Shown here piece after piece: positions 24,845 through 32,179 of a stretch of DNA of 64,000 bases (positions are counted from its first letter, which is position 1; every line of letters starts with the position of its first letter). The translations under genes and the position numbers were made by a program. The stretch spans positions 186,001 to 250,000 of the forward strand of contig NZ_JARWAC010000004.1 in the NCBI RefSeq assembly GCF_029846175.1, written 5' to 3'. The notes under the pieces were generated by a model that saw only the letters and a list, made by a program, of their open reading frames with translations, ran no database searches and was not told where the DNA came from. Source of the stretch: Sphaerisporangium sp. TRM90804 (GTDB lineage Bacteria; Actinomycetota; Actinomycetes; Streptosporangiales; Streptosporangiaceae).

Positions 24845-25759
24845 ATGGTCACGACCGACTTCTTATGGCTGGAGATCACCGGCAAGTGCCAACTCTCCTG
24901 CACGCACTGCTACGCCGACTCCGGCCCGTCAGGCACCCACGGCACGATGCGGTTACCGGACTGGGTGGACGCGATCGACCAGGCCGCGGCCATGGGTACT
25001 CGGATGGTGCAGTTCATCGGCGGCGAGCCGATCCTGCACCCCGACCTTCCCGCGCTGGTGAGTCACGCGGTCGACGCGGATCTGCGGGTCGAGGTGTACA
25101 GCAACCTCGTTCACGTGCCGGACTCCATGTGGGAGGTGTTCCGGCACCCGCAGGTGCAGTTGGCCACCTCGTTCTACACGCTCGACCCCGCCGTGCACGC
25201 GCAAATCACTGGCCGCAACACGATGACCCGGACCCTGTCCAACATCCGCAAAGCCCGGTCTTACGAGATTCCGCTGCGTGTCGGCCTGATCGATGTGGTG
25301 GACGGGCAGCGCATCGAGGACGCCAAGGCGGTCCTCTCCCAGTTCGGGGTCACCGATGTCGGCGTCGACCGGATGCGGCTCCTCGGCCGGCCCGCGCGAA
25401 CCGCGTGCGACGCCTCGGAGTTGTGCGGTAGGTGCGGGGACGGGGTCGCGGCGATCCTCCCGGACGGCACTGTCACCCCGTGCCCTCTGAGCCGGTGGCT
25501 GTCGGCTGGTCGACTCCCCACTACGCCCCTGGCTGAGCTGGCGGCCCGCGCCCGGGACATCGCCGAGCGGGAGATCATGCCTGCTCTCCCCCACGCGTGC
25601 CGGCCGCCATGCGAACCGCAGTGCAACCCCGGGTGCGACCCGAGCATGACTTCCCCGGGGGGTGGCGACGGGTGTCGGCCTGCGCAAAACTGCAATCCGA
25701 ACCAGCAGTGCAAGCCGCAGGTCAACCCGTGCAAGCCCGACGTTTCCTGTCGGCCGTAA
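24845..25759 (+). CDS. radical SAM protein with SPASM-like cysteines and a nine-fold CxP tail
   Basis: A 304-residue radical S-adenosylmethionine enzyme. Cys15, Cys19 and Cys22 in CQLSCTHC bind the catalytic [4Fe-4S] cluster, and GGEP at residues 59-62 is the SAM-binding motif. Cys188, Cys194, Cys197 and Cys213 in a SPASM-like segment (ELCGRCGDG, TVTPCP) probably hold a second cluster. From residue 252 the tail carries nine cysteines (252, 256, 260, 264, 277, 283, 289, 296, 302), every one in a Cys-x-Pro triplet. SPASM proteins usually modify peptides. The substrate is unknown, and no obvious precursor gene is adjacent. ATG 24845 follows GAGGGA. The methyltransferase gene starts ten bases after the stop. 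Confidence 0.88.
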   Translation: MVTTDFLWLEITGKCQLSCTHCYADSGPSGTHGTMRLPDWVDAIDQAAAMGTRMVQFIGGEPILHPDLPALVSHAVDADLRVEVYSNLVHVPDSMWEVFRHPQVQLATSFYTLDPAVHAQITGRNTMTRTLSNIRKARSYEIPLRVGLIDVVDGQRIEDAKAVLSQFGVTDVGVDRMRLLGRPARTACDASELCGRCGDGVAAILPDGTVTPCPLSRWLSAGRLPTTPLAELAARARDIAEREIMPALPHACRPPCEPQCNPGCDPSMTSPGGGDGCRPAQNCNPNQQCKPQVNPCKPDVSCRP

Positions 25760-25769
25760 GGGGCGCGTC

Positions 25770-26933
25770 ATGTCCACGCGAACGCATGCCCGCGAGCATG
25801 AGCATGTAGCGGCGCTGTCGGCCTATCTGATCGGCGCCGGAGTGCTGGACCCGTCCGAGCCGGACAGCCGCACGTGGCTGGCGGGGCTGCGAGCCGTCCC
25901 TCGGCATCACTTCGTCCCGGCGCGGGCATGGGCCCAACCGCAGGACGACCGAGGCGAGCACCTGATCGACCGCGTCCTCGACCCCGCGGCGTGGTGGGAC
26001 GCCGTCTACTCCAACACGGCGATCATCACCCAGCGCGGAGACGGCGACGCAGACATCACCGACACCGACGCGTTGCCGTCGTCCTCGCTGTCGTGCCCCC
26101 ACGTGGCGATGGAAATGCTCCGGCTGCTGGATGTCGCCGACCACCATAAGTTGCTGGAGATCGGCACCGGCACCGGATGGACGTCCGCGATGCTGAGCTG
26201 GCGCCTCGGCGATGACCAGGTGGTCACGGTCGAGGTTGACCCCGACGTCGCCGCCGCGGCAGGGAAGGCTCTGGCTGTCGCGGGCCACTGCCCGGCGATC
26301 GTCGTAGGAGACGGCGTTGTCGGCCACCCCGAGCGGGCGCCCTACGACCGGGTACACGTCACTTGCGGGGTCCAGGAGCTGCCGTACGCGTGGGTGGAGC
26401 AGACCCGCCCCGGCGGGGTCATCGTGGCCCCGTGGACCGCCGGCCACGGCCAGTGGGCCGAGCTGGTACGTCTGGACGTGCTGGACGACGGCACCGCCGC
26501 CGGCCGGTTCCGCGGGGGCGCGACGTTCATGATGATGCGCTCCCAAAGGACGCAGCGGACGTGGCCCGCCTACGAGGACGACGGCTCCACGTCGATCTCC
26601 CGGTTTGACCCGCGCGCCCTTTCCGAATCGTGGGGCCGGGGCTTCGGTCTCCATCTGGCGGCCACTGCGCCGCACGTTGTGGTGACCAGCTCCGGGTGGG
26701 AGGCGTTCGACGGCGACCCGGTGTGGGTGATGCGGCTCCGCGGGGGCGACGCGTGGGCCATCGCTTGCGTCTACCCCGACCGAGCCGAGATCGAAGTCAC
26801 CCAAGGCGGCGCCACGCGCCTATGGGACGACCTGCACGACACGTACATGGGGTGGCTACGCGCAGGCCAGCCTGGATCGGATCGGTACATGCTGACCGTC
26901 ACCCCTGACGGTCAGCGCGTTCACCGACGCTGA
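25770..26933 (+). CDS. PIMT-like SAM methyltransferase
   Basis: A 387-residue protein related to protein-L-isoaspartate O-methyltransferase. Its core has SCPHVAMEMLRLL, motif I LLEIGTGTGW (residues 128-137), VVTVEVDPD and the product-loop segment YDRVHVTCGVQELP. An extra C-terminal domain of about 130 residues follows. PIMT homologs of this size are common partners in actinomycete peptide-maturation loci such as the FxLD and ATP-grasp systems. Coupling to the radical SAM gene (ten-base gap) suggests both act on the same product. The start ATG 25770 has only a weak GGGGCGCGTC upstream. Confidence 0.87.
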   Translation: MSTRTHAREHEHVAALSAYLIGAGVLDPSEPDSRTWLAGLRAVPRHHFVPARAWAQPQDDRGEHLIDRVLDPAAWWDAVYSNTAIITQRGDGDADITDTDALPSSSLSCPHVAMEMLRLLDVADHHKLLEIGTGTGWTSAMLSWRLGDDQVVTVEVDPDVAAAAGKALAVAGHCPAIVVGDGVVGHPERAPYDRVHVTCGVQELPYAWVEQTRPGGVIVAPWTAGHGQWAELVRLDVLDDGTAAGRFRGGATFMMMRSQRTQRTWPAYEDDGSTSISRFDPRALSESWGRGFGLHLAATAPHVVVTSSGWEAFDGDPVWVMRLRGGDAWAIACVYPDRAEIEVTQGGATRLWDDLHDTYMGWLRAGQPGSDRYMLTVTPDGQRVHRR

Positions 26934-27013
26934 ACCTCCCGACCCCCGGCGTCTGACGCGCGCCGGGATGCCCAGCAGGCCGCTACCCACCCTTTCGGGC
27001 GGTCTTCTGGAAG

Positions 27014-27054
27014 GGGGCCCCGAGGTTGACTCCGCCCGTGTCCCTCGGGGCCCC
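27014..27054. terminator. bidirectional terminator between convergent genes
   Basis: GGGGCCCCGAGG (27014-27025) and CCTCGGGGCCCC (27043-27054) form a 12-bp stem between the methyltransferase gene and the convergent GntR gene. Confidence 0.8.
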
Positions 27055-27056
27055 AC

Positions 27057-27560
27057 CTACATCTCAGACGGCCTGTCGGGCTCGGGCCAGCGCTCCTGCG
27101 GGGATGCGTAAGATCCGCGCTGCGGCTGCGTGTACACCCAGCCCTGCTCACGGAGCAGGCTGACCGCTCGGCGCACGGTCTCGCGGGCGACCTCATAGCG
27201 CTGCATGAGCGTCGTCTCCGAAGGGATGGGCCTGCGCGGCTGGATGGCGCCGCCGGCGATCTGGTCGGCGATGTCTCGGGCGATCTTCCGGAACATCGGC
27301 AGGTCACGGTCGCGCTGCCTGGCCTGCTCACCGGCCGGGCCGGCGAAGGTGCCTTCGTTGGGAACGGTGTGGACTACACCGTCTTCGCGCAGTAGGGCCA
27401 CGGCTCGGCGGGCGGTGGTCCGGGCGATCCCGAACTCGCGCTGTAGCTCTGCTTCGCTGGGCAGCGCCTCGCCAGGCTTGATCTCTCCGGCGGTCAAACG
27501 CTGCCGGAGGATCTCGGCTACCTGCACGTAGATGTGCCTGTCCCCTTCGTGATCGAGCAC
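27057..27560 (-). CDS. GntR regulator with two tandem winged helices
   Basis: A 167-residue protein made of two GntR DNA-binding domains (about residues 8-72 and 88-150) and nothing else. The first has LPSEAELQREFGIARTTARR and the second IPSETTLMQRYEVARETVRR, each with a wing ending in a GT/GS-[FY] strand. Two DNA-reading heads on one chain could bind repeated operators. The divergent promoter beside it and the 29.7 kb promoter both hold paired GTANNCATAC motifs. KorSA-type GntR proteins control transfer genes in actinomycete integrative elements, and a similar role is inferred. The start is GTG 27560. Confidence 0.87.
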   Translation of the reverse strand: MLDHEGDRHIYVQVAEILRQRLTAGEIKPGEALPSEAELQREFGIARTTARRAVALLREDGVVHTVPNEGTFAGPAGEQARQRDRDLPMFRKIARDIADQIAGGAIQPRRPIPSETTLMQRYEVARETVRRAVSLLREQGWVYTQPQRGSYASPQERWPEPDRPSEM

Positions 27561-27573
27561 GGTCGCACGCTAG

Positions 27574-27629
27574 GCGTACGCATACGTGGGTCATCGTCGC
27601 GCTACACCTGCTTGAGCGTATCCATACGT
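27574..27629. promoter_or_regulatory. paired GTANNCATAC operator sites, 42-bp spacing
   Basis: GCGTACGCATACGT (27574-27587) and GCGTATCCATACGT (27616-27629) match at 12 of 14 bases and lie 42 bp apart, about four helical turns. They sit between the tandem GntR gene and the divergent 59-residue gene. Confidence 0.55.
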
Positions 27630-27670
27630 TCGATAGACGAAGAGATACGACTAGACGTACTGTCGCTGGC

Positions 27671-27850
27671 ATGGTCCTGGAGACACGCGAACTCGCGGAG
27701 TGCCGCGACGTCCACCTCGGAGAAGACGGCGTATGGCGAGCCGTCCACTCCTCCTCCGGCCAGCCCGTCAGCGGCCCCACCTGGAGCGAGCTGACTGCTG
27801 ACGCGTGCGCCGCTCGGATCATCCAGAGTTGGCGAAAGGCCATGCGTTGA
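27671..27850 (+). CDS. small hypothetical protein, 59 aa
   Basis: A 59-residue frame starting MVLETRELAECRDVHLGED and containing GVWRAVHSSSG and a helical end AARIIQSWRKAMR. There is no recognised domain. It reads divergently from the tandem GntR gene, directly behind the paired operator sites, and its TGA overlaps the TTG start of the next gene. That coupling supports it being real. No good ribosome binding site is visible. Confidence 0.65.
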   Translation: MVLETRELAECRDVHLGEDGVWRAVHSSSGQPVSGPTWSELTADACAARIIQSWRKAMR

Positions 27851-28128
27851 GCGCCACCCCAGACGGCGCCCCGGAGACGCGGCGGTGCGAGCACTGCCAC
27901 GCCGAGATCTACTACACCCGGCCCACCGAGATTTACCCGGAGGGCCTGTGGTGGTCCACCGTCTCTCAGGGGTTGAGCACCCGGGCTGGTTGCCCGTCCC
28001 GGCCTCCGGTATGGGGATACGCGCAGCGCCACGAGCCGACGCCCGCACCCAAGCCTGCACCCGTGCCGCCAGCCGCCCAGGAGCCCCGACGCAGGCGCTG
28101 GGCCGTCTCTAAGCCCTCGGCCGGGTAG
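27847..28128 (+). CDS. small protein with a CxxC motif, 93 aa
   Basis: Starts at TTG 27847, overlapping the previous stop (TTGA), which implies translational coupling. The 93-residue product has RRCEHCHAEIYYT near the N terminus, a WWSTVS segment, one more cysteine (RAGCPS) and a proline-rich basic tail. It resembles the small zinc-ribbon-like proteins of actinomycete integrative elements. The function is unknown; three or four ligands may bind zinc. Confidence 0.6.
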   Translation: MSATPDGAPETRRCEHCHAEIYYTRPTEIYPEGLWWSTVSQGLSTRAGCPSRPPVWGYAQRHEPTPAPKPAPVPPAAQEPRRRRWAVSKPSAG

Positions 28129-28335
28129 GCATAACCCCGACCACCGAGGCCACCTGGAACTCCAACAGGTTCACCGTCCGACGCCAACGGTCACTCCGTT
28201 CGCCGCGTCCAACCTCGGCATCAACCGCCGCGCCAGGCCAAGCAATCTGTTACTCAACGGCAAGGAGACCTCATGCTGCCTCCCTCCCCCCGGCGGGCAC
28301 ATACTGTACGAGGGAGACCGAGGGGAGGTGGCGGC

Positions 28336-28794
28336 ATGGCGCACGTACAAGACGTAGCGGCGTACATCCTGGGGAAACTCGGCCCGATGACGGCGATGAA
28401 GCTCCAGAAGCTGTGCTACTACTCCTACGGCTACCACCTCGCGTGGGAGGGGCGCCCCCTGTTCCCCGAGCACTTCGAGGCGTGGGCCAACGGCCCTGTC
28501 TCCCCGTACCTGTACGGCAGGCACCGCGGCCGGTTCCAACTCTCCGTCGGTGACATTGCCGGCGACCCGAGCGTGCTGGACGACGGGGAGCGTGAGTCCG
28601 TCGACATCGTCATTGCCAACCTGGGTGGGATGTCGGCGCACGACCTGTCCACGATGACTCACCGCGAACCGCCCTGGGTGAACGCCCGCCGGCGTGCCAA
28701 CGTGGGCGTCCTGGACCGCAGCAACGAGGTCTTGGACAACGAAGAGATCTACACGTTCTTCGATGCCCTCGTCTCATCAGATGAAGAGGCGTGA
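28336..28794 (+). CDS. Panacea-domain antitoxin-like protein
   Basis: A 152-residue protein with the Panacea (SocA/GepA-like) signature: MKLQKLCYYSYGYHLAWEG, then EAWANGPVSPYLY. Panacea domains neutralise a wide range of unrelated toxins in PanAT pairs, where the partner gene is adjacent. The next gene overlaps this one by 14 bases. ATG 28336 follows GGGAGGTGGCGGC; an upstream ATG at 28273 with AAGGAG is an in-frame alternative giving 21 more residues. Confidence 0.85.
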   Translation: MAHVQDVAAYILGKLGPMTAMKLQKLCYYSYGYHLAWEGRPLFPEHFEAWANGPVSPYLYGRHRGRFQLSVGDIAGDPSVLDDGERESVDIVIANLGGMSAHDLSTMTHREPPWVNARRRANVGVLDRSNEVLDNEEIYTFFDALVSSDEEA

Positions 28795-29245
28795 CAAGCA
28801 GGTTTCCGCTCAACTCGGCACGCTGAAGGGGCGTAAGCCCTTCAAGCGCTCCACCTCGGTGTTGCCTGACGCGGAGACCTCGCCCGAGCGGATCTGCTGG
28901 CGGTTCTGCCACGTCGACCATGACGGCCCGTGGGGGTTCGGCAAGATGGACGCCACGACCCTGCGGGAGCTGCTCGACAAGCTGATGCAGTTCGAGTCGA
29001 TGAAGGTCAACGAGGTGTTCAGCAACGGCGAGGAGCCCGGCAAGCACTACGAAGTCGACCGGATCCCCAATGCCGCGGCGAGGGAACGGCTCGAAGAGCT
29101 GCGGCTGTCCGACATGACGAAGATCTCGCGTCTGCGTCTGGGCGGGAAGGTGCGGCTGTACGGGTTCATGGAGGGAAACTGCTTCCACGTGGTCTGGTGG
29201 GATCCCGAGCACCAGATTTGGCCAAGCGTGAAGCGAAACACCTGA
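28781..29245 (+). CDS. probable toxin partner of the Panacea protein
   Basis: A 154-residue basic protein whose ATG lies inside the end of the Panacea gene. The central and C-terminal part (RICWRFCHVDHDGPWGF, RLRLGGKVRLYGFMEG, FHVVWWDPEHQIWPS) has the alternating beta-strand pattern of small RelE/barnase-like nucleases, but no known toxin family is certain. The toxin role follows mainly from gene order and overlap. A 19-bp two-part hairpin terminator ends the unit. Confidence 0.65.
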   Translation: MKRRDKQVSAQLGTLKGRKPFKRSTSVLPDAETSPERICWRFCHVDHDGPWGFGKMDATTLRELLDKLMQFESMKVNEVFSNGEEPGKHYEVDRIPNAAARERLEELRLSDMTKISRLRLGGKVRLYGFMEGNCFHVVWWDPEHQIWPSVKRNT

Positions 29246-29252
29246 CAATGAC

Positions 29253-29296
29253 GAAGCGGCCCCGCGGTCTCCATGAGAGACCAGCGGGGCCGCTTC
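29253..29296. terminator. strong terminator after the Panacea operon
   Basis: GAAGCGGCCCCGC (29253-29265) pairs with GCGGGGCCGCTTC (29284-29296), and an inner GGTCTC/GAGACC continues the stem. It can serve both the plus-strand pair and the convergent minus-strand gene ending at 29305. Confidence 0.85.
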
Positions 29297-29304
29297 GGTG
29301 TCGG

Positions 29305-29685
29305 CTAGGTGGTGGGCATCCCGAGTTGGTGAGCGCGCTTGGTTAGCTCGTCGGCCATCTCTCGTTGGGCTGCGGCCTTTTCCTGAAGGGCTTTTCGCCT
29401 CTTGGGGTCGCCCTCTTCCTCGGCAGAGCGGTCTGTCTCGACTGCGGCGGAGCGTAGCCCGGCGATGAGTTTCACCGGCGGCACGCGCTCAGGGGGCTCT
29501 GATCCAGGGGCGTACAGGAGCCAGTCGAGGATCTTCACCAGCTCTTTGGTTCTGTCCCCGGTGTTCTGGTTGCTGAGGATGCCGAAGCCTTCCCACCGCG
29601 GGCCATCCATCCGCAGGTGGCGCCCTGGGTACTTGGGTTGGTTCGGCACGAGATCACGGTAACCGTACGTGCTCGCAGGTAGCAA
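29305..29685 (-). CDS. hypothetical protein, 126 aa
   Basis: A soluble charged protein that I do not recognise. The N-terminal half has GPRWEGFGILSNQNTG and ELVKILDWLLYAPG. The C-terminal half is a likely coiled coil (KRRKALQEKAAAQREMADEL). It starts at TTG 29685 with GGAGGAGT at good spacing. It diverges from the DUF2637 operon across the repeated GTAGACATAC operator, so it is probably coregulated with the transfer genes. Confidence 0.7.
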   Translation of the reverse strand: MLPASTYGYRDLVPNQPKYPGRHLRMDGPRWEGFGILSNQNTGDRTKELVKILDWLLYAPGSEPPERVPPVKLIAGLRSAAVETDRSAEEEGDPKRRKALQEKAAAQREMADELTKRAHQLGMPTT

Positions 29686-29705
29686 CGTGCACTCCTCCTC
29701 CTTGT

Positions 29706-29742
29706 GGGTGTAGACATACCTACGTTAGGGTGTAGACATACC
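29706..29742. promoter_or_regulatory. two GGGTGTAGACATACC repeats, 22-bp period
   Basis: The 15-mer occurs identically at 29706-29720 and 29728-29742, two helical turns apart, between the divergent 29685 and 29762 genes. Its core GTAGACATAC matches the GTANNCATAC motif at 27.6 kb. Confidence 0.65.
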
Positions 29743-29761
29743 ACAAAGCAATGGAGGAGTC

Positions 29762-30766
29762 GTGATCCAGCACATGGAGCCGCAAGAGTCGAGATCGCCG
29801 CGGCGGCTCCGAATGCCGCGACTTCGGCGCCCCCGCCCCTTCAAGAACGACGCGCTTACGCCGCCCCACCCCACCCCGGAAGCGTCGACCCGCCTAGCCA
29901 AGCCTTCCTCTCGGATCACCATCAAGCAGGTGTCCCGCACTGGTTGGGACACAGCCGCCGTCATCGCTCTCGCGGTCGGCGTACTCGTGATCGTCGCCGT
30001 CGGCCTACGCGTCGGCATGGGCGCTCTTGAGGACTCCGCGCTCGCCGCGCACATCGACGCCGAGGCAGCCGGGCTGTACTGGATCGGGGTCGACGGACTG
30101 ATCGTGGTGGCCATCATCGCCGCCCTCGTCCTGCGCAACGTGCCCGGCGCCCGCCGCTACTGCCTCGGGGTAGTCGCCTTCTTCACCACAGCGTCAGGCC
30201 TCTTGCAGTACCTGCACGGCCTCGGCTGGTTCACCCCGGATCGGGTGACCGGATCTGTTCGACCACTGCCGTGGGGCGTCGTTCTAGTGATTGCGCTGCT
30301 GGTCATCGGGACCATCTTCTGTGGCACTCATCTGTTCGTGCACGTGCTCCGGCACATGTTCCCCGGATCGCCCCCTGAGCAGGCAGTTCAGAGCATCACC
30401 ACCCCCACGACGGAGCACCCGGCGGACAGTGGCAAGGATCTCGACGACCACCACCCCAAGGGCGGTCCGGCCGATTCCGACACCGAGCGGGAAGTCCGCA
30501 AGTGGTTCGCCGCCGTCGCGGTCGGCTTGCTCATCGACGCAGGAGCCAAGCCCGTCCGCAAGCGCCTGGCCCAGGAGTTCGGGATCGCCGAAAGGCAAGC
30601 GGGCTACGTCATCGCTGACGTGATCCGTGAACGGGAGGAAGCGGCCGAGCGGGTAGCCAAGCAAGCCGCCATAACCACCCAGCCGCCGACCGTTCCGGTG
30701 GTGTCCTCAGCAAAGGTTCCGGCAGAAGTCGGGCCGGTCAACGGCTCGGCCCCCTCGCGGCCGTGA
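29762..30766 (+). CDS. DUF2637 membrane protein (Spd-like, conjugative spread)
   Basis: A 334-residue protein. A basic Pro-rich N terminus precedes four transmembrane helices (about residues 64-200) and a cytoplasmic C-terminal part with a helix-turn-helix-like segment (VRKRLAQEFGIAERQAGYVIADVIRE, about residues 260-290). DUF2637 proteins sit beside FtsK-like translocases in actinomycete integrative conjugative elements and are linked to intramycelial spread. GTG 29762 follows ATGGAGGAGTC. It heads an operon of coupled genes ending with the translocase and is controlled by the repeats just upstream. Confidence 0.85.
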   Translation: MIQHMEPQESRSPRRLRMPRLRRPRPFKNDALTPPHPTPEASTRLAKPSSRITIKQVSRTGWDTAAVIALAVGVLVIVAVGLRVGMGALEDSALAAHIDAEAAGLYWIGVDGLIVVAIIAALVLRNVPGARRYCLGVVAFFTTASGLLQYLHGLGWFTPDRVTGSVRPLPWGVVLVIALLVIGTIFCGTHLFVHVLRHMFPGSPPEQAVQSITTPTTEHPADSGKDLDDHHPKGGPADSDTEREVRKWFAAVAVGLLIDAGAKPVRKRLAQEFGIAERQAGYVIADVIREREEAAERVAKQAAITTQPPTVPVVSSAKVPAEVGPVNGSAPSRP

Positions 30767-30801
30767 TGACGCCTCTACCTCACGCATCAAGGAGCAGCAT
30801 C

Positions 30802-30984
30802 GTGATCCTTTTAGCGATCCTCACCGGCATGATCGTCGCCCTGATGTGGACGCGTCAGACCAAGTGGTACGAGCTACTGCTGCTCGGCGGCTGGGGCCTG
30901 CTCGCCGCGACCACCGATCTGGGGGCGATCCCTGCGGGCTGGTTGGCGGGGATCAACAACCTGATCGCCGGGTGGTTCTCATGA
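30802..30984 (+). CDS. small two-TM protein, 60 aa
   Basis: A 60-residue hydrophobic protein with two membrane helices (ILLAILTGMIVALMW; LLLLGGWGLLAATTDLG). GTG 30802 was chosen because AAGGAG lies seven bases upstream; ATG 30766, overlapping the previous stop, is an in-frame alternative. Its stop overlaps the next start (ATGA). It is probably one of the small spread proteins of the transfer operon. Confidence 0.7.
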   Translation: MILLAILTGMIVALMWTRQTKWYELLLLGGWGLLAATTDLGAIPAGWLAGINNLIAGWFS

Positions 30985-31244
30985 ACCCGGACACCCGGAA
31001 GTTCATGGCCCGCTGGTGGGAGTTCCGTCCCACCAGCGTGGGTGTTCTCCTCATGACCGCCGGAACTGTGCTGTGGAAAGCAGTCGTCGACTGGCCGATC
31101 TGGGCTTGCGTCGCGGTCATCGTCGGTTTCTGGGCCTTGGCTGCGGCCCTGGTCGCGCGCCTGGAGTTGCAGAACGAGGCCGCCCAACCCGCCGAGCAGG
31201 GCGAAAGCAAGGACAAGCCCGATGCTGAGACGGCCACGTCGTGA
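30981..31244 (+). CDS. small two-TM protein, 87 aa
   Basis: An 87-residue protein. A basic-aromatic start MNPDTRKFMARWWEFRP precedes two membrane helices (GVLLMTAGTVLWKAVV; ACVAVIVGFWALAAALVA) and an acidic tail. Start and stop overlap both neighbours (ATGA, GTGA), so its translation is coupled within the transfer operon. No known family is recognised. Confidence 0.75.
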   Translation: MNPDTRKFMARWWEFRPTSVGVLLMTAGTVLWKAVVDWPIWACVAVIVGFWALAAALVARLELQNEAAQPAEQGESKDKPDAETATS

Positions 31245-32179
31245 CCGGGATGGAAGTCGTCGCGATGCTCGCCGCCGGCGGGGTCGTGTACGCCGTGACC
31301 CGCCACACCGAGAAGGGGAAAAGGATCCGCGCTACCCGCTCGGGAAAGCGGGCCGGGCGTCTTCCTCGCAAATCTCGGCTGGTCGTGATGTACAACAACA
31401 CCGGCGCGAAGAAGCTGGAATCCGACGACGCAGCGACCGCAGCCGCCGAGTTGGCCGGCCGGGTAATCGGCCGGGGTAGCAGCAGGGCGTGGCGTGCGGC
31501 ACGGACGACGAGTGAGCGCCGGTGGGCCCAGCGGGAAACCGTGCGCCCGGCGGAGACCGTGCTGGACAAGTGGCGCACCGTCCACCACTCCCGGCCCCGC
31601 CGGACTAGGCCGCGTCGGCGCAAGCTCTCGGACTGGTTCAAGCCCGCCAAAGACGAATCCGCGCCGCCACCTCAGGAAACACCCCCACCGGACCAGCCGC
31701 GTGAACCGGTCCCGCCGCGTGAACGGCCGCGCGCAATCCCCGACCCCGACCCGGCGCCGCAGCGCCCGATCCCCAAGTTCGCAGGAGACCCCGAAATGTC
31801 CACCCCCGCCTTTCCCGACGCCCCGCCGCTAGTCGCGGCCCCGCCTGACTGGGCGGCGCTCATCGCCCGGGTGACCGACTTCGAACCGGAGAACGACACC
31901 GCCTTGATGCGATGGATGGCCAGCGAAGCCGCAGGTGTCGTCGCCTACGCCGAGGCCCTGGAGCAGGCCCGGGCGAACTGCGTCGCCGTGATCGGACTGG
32001 ATCCCTCGTCGGTCAGCGGCATCGGCGTGTACAGCGAGCACATGTCGGAGGCGGCCGACCGTGTGACGGGCGCTCTGGCCCGGTTCAAGGCCGTGTACCG
32101 CGAGGTGCTCGAACTCGCCTCTTCTGGCGTGGTGATGCCCTACAGGGGCCGCTGGATGACCGGCGGCGGCGAGGAATGA
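31241..32179 (+). CDS. transfer-operon protein with GRWxTGxE C terminus
   Basis: A 312-residue protein. An N-terminal hydrophobic stretch (EVVAMLAAGGVVYAV) is followed by a very basic, proline-rich region (about 60-190) and a helical C-terminal domain ending MPYRGRWMTGGGEE. It starts at GTG 31241 inside the previous stop and its own stop overlaps the translocase ATG, so it is stoichiometrically linked to the translocase. The last motif recurs in the protein at 34488-35033. The function is unknown; a membrane adaptor for the translocase is an inference. Confidence 0.75.
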   Translation: MTGMEVVAMLAAGGVVYAVTRHTEKGKRIRATRSGKRAGRLPRKSRLVVMYNNTGAKKLESDDAATAAAELAGRVIGRGSSRAWRAARTTSERRWAQRETVRPAETVLDKWRTVHHSRPRRTRPRRRKLSDWFKPAKDESAPPPQETPPPDQPREPVPPRERPRAIPDPDPAPQRPIPKFAGDPEMSTPAFPDAPPLVAAPPDWAALIARVTDFEPENDTALMRWMASEAAGVVAYAEALEQARANCVAVIGLDPSSVSGIGVYSEHMSEAADRVTGALARFKAVYREVLELASSGVVMPYRGRWMTGGGEE

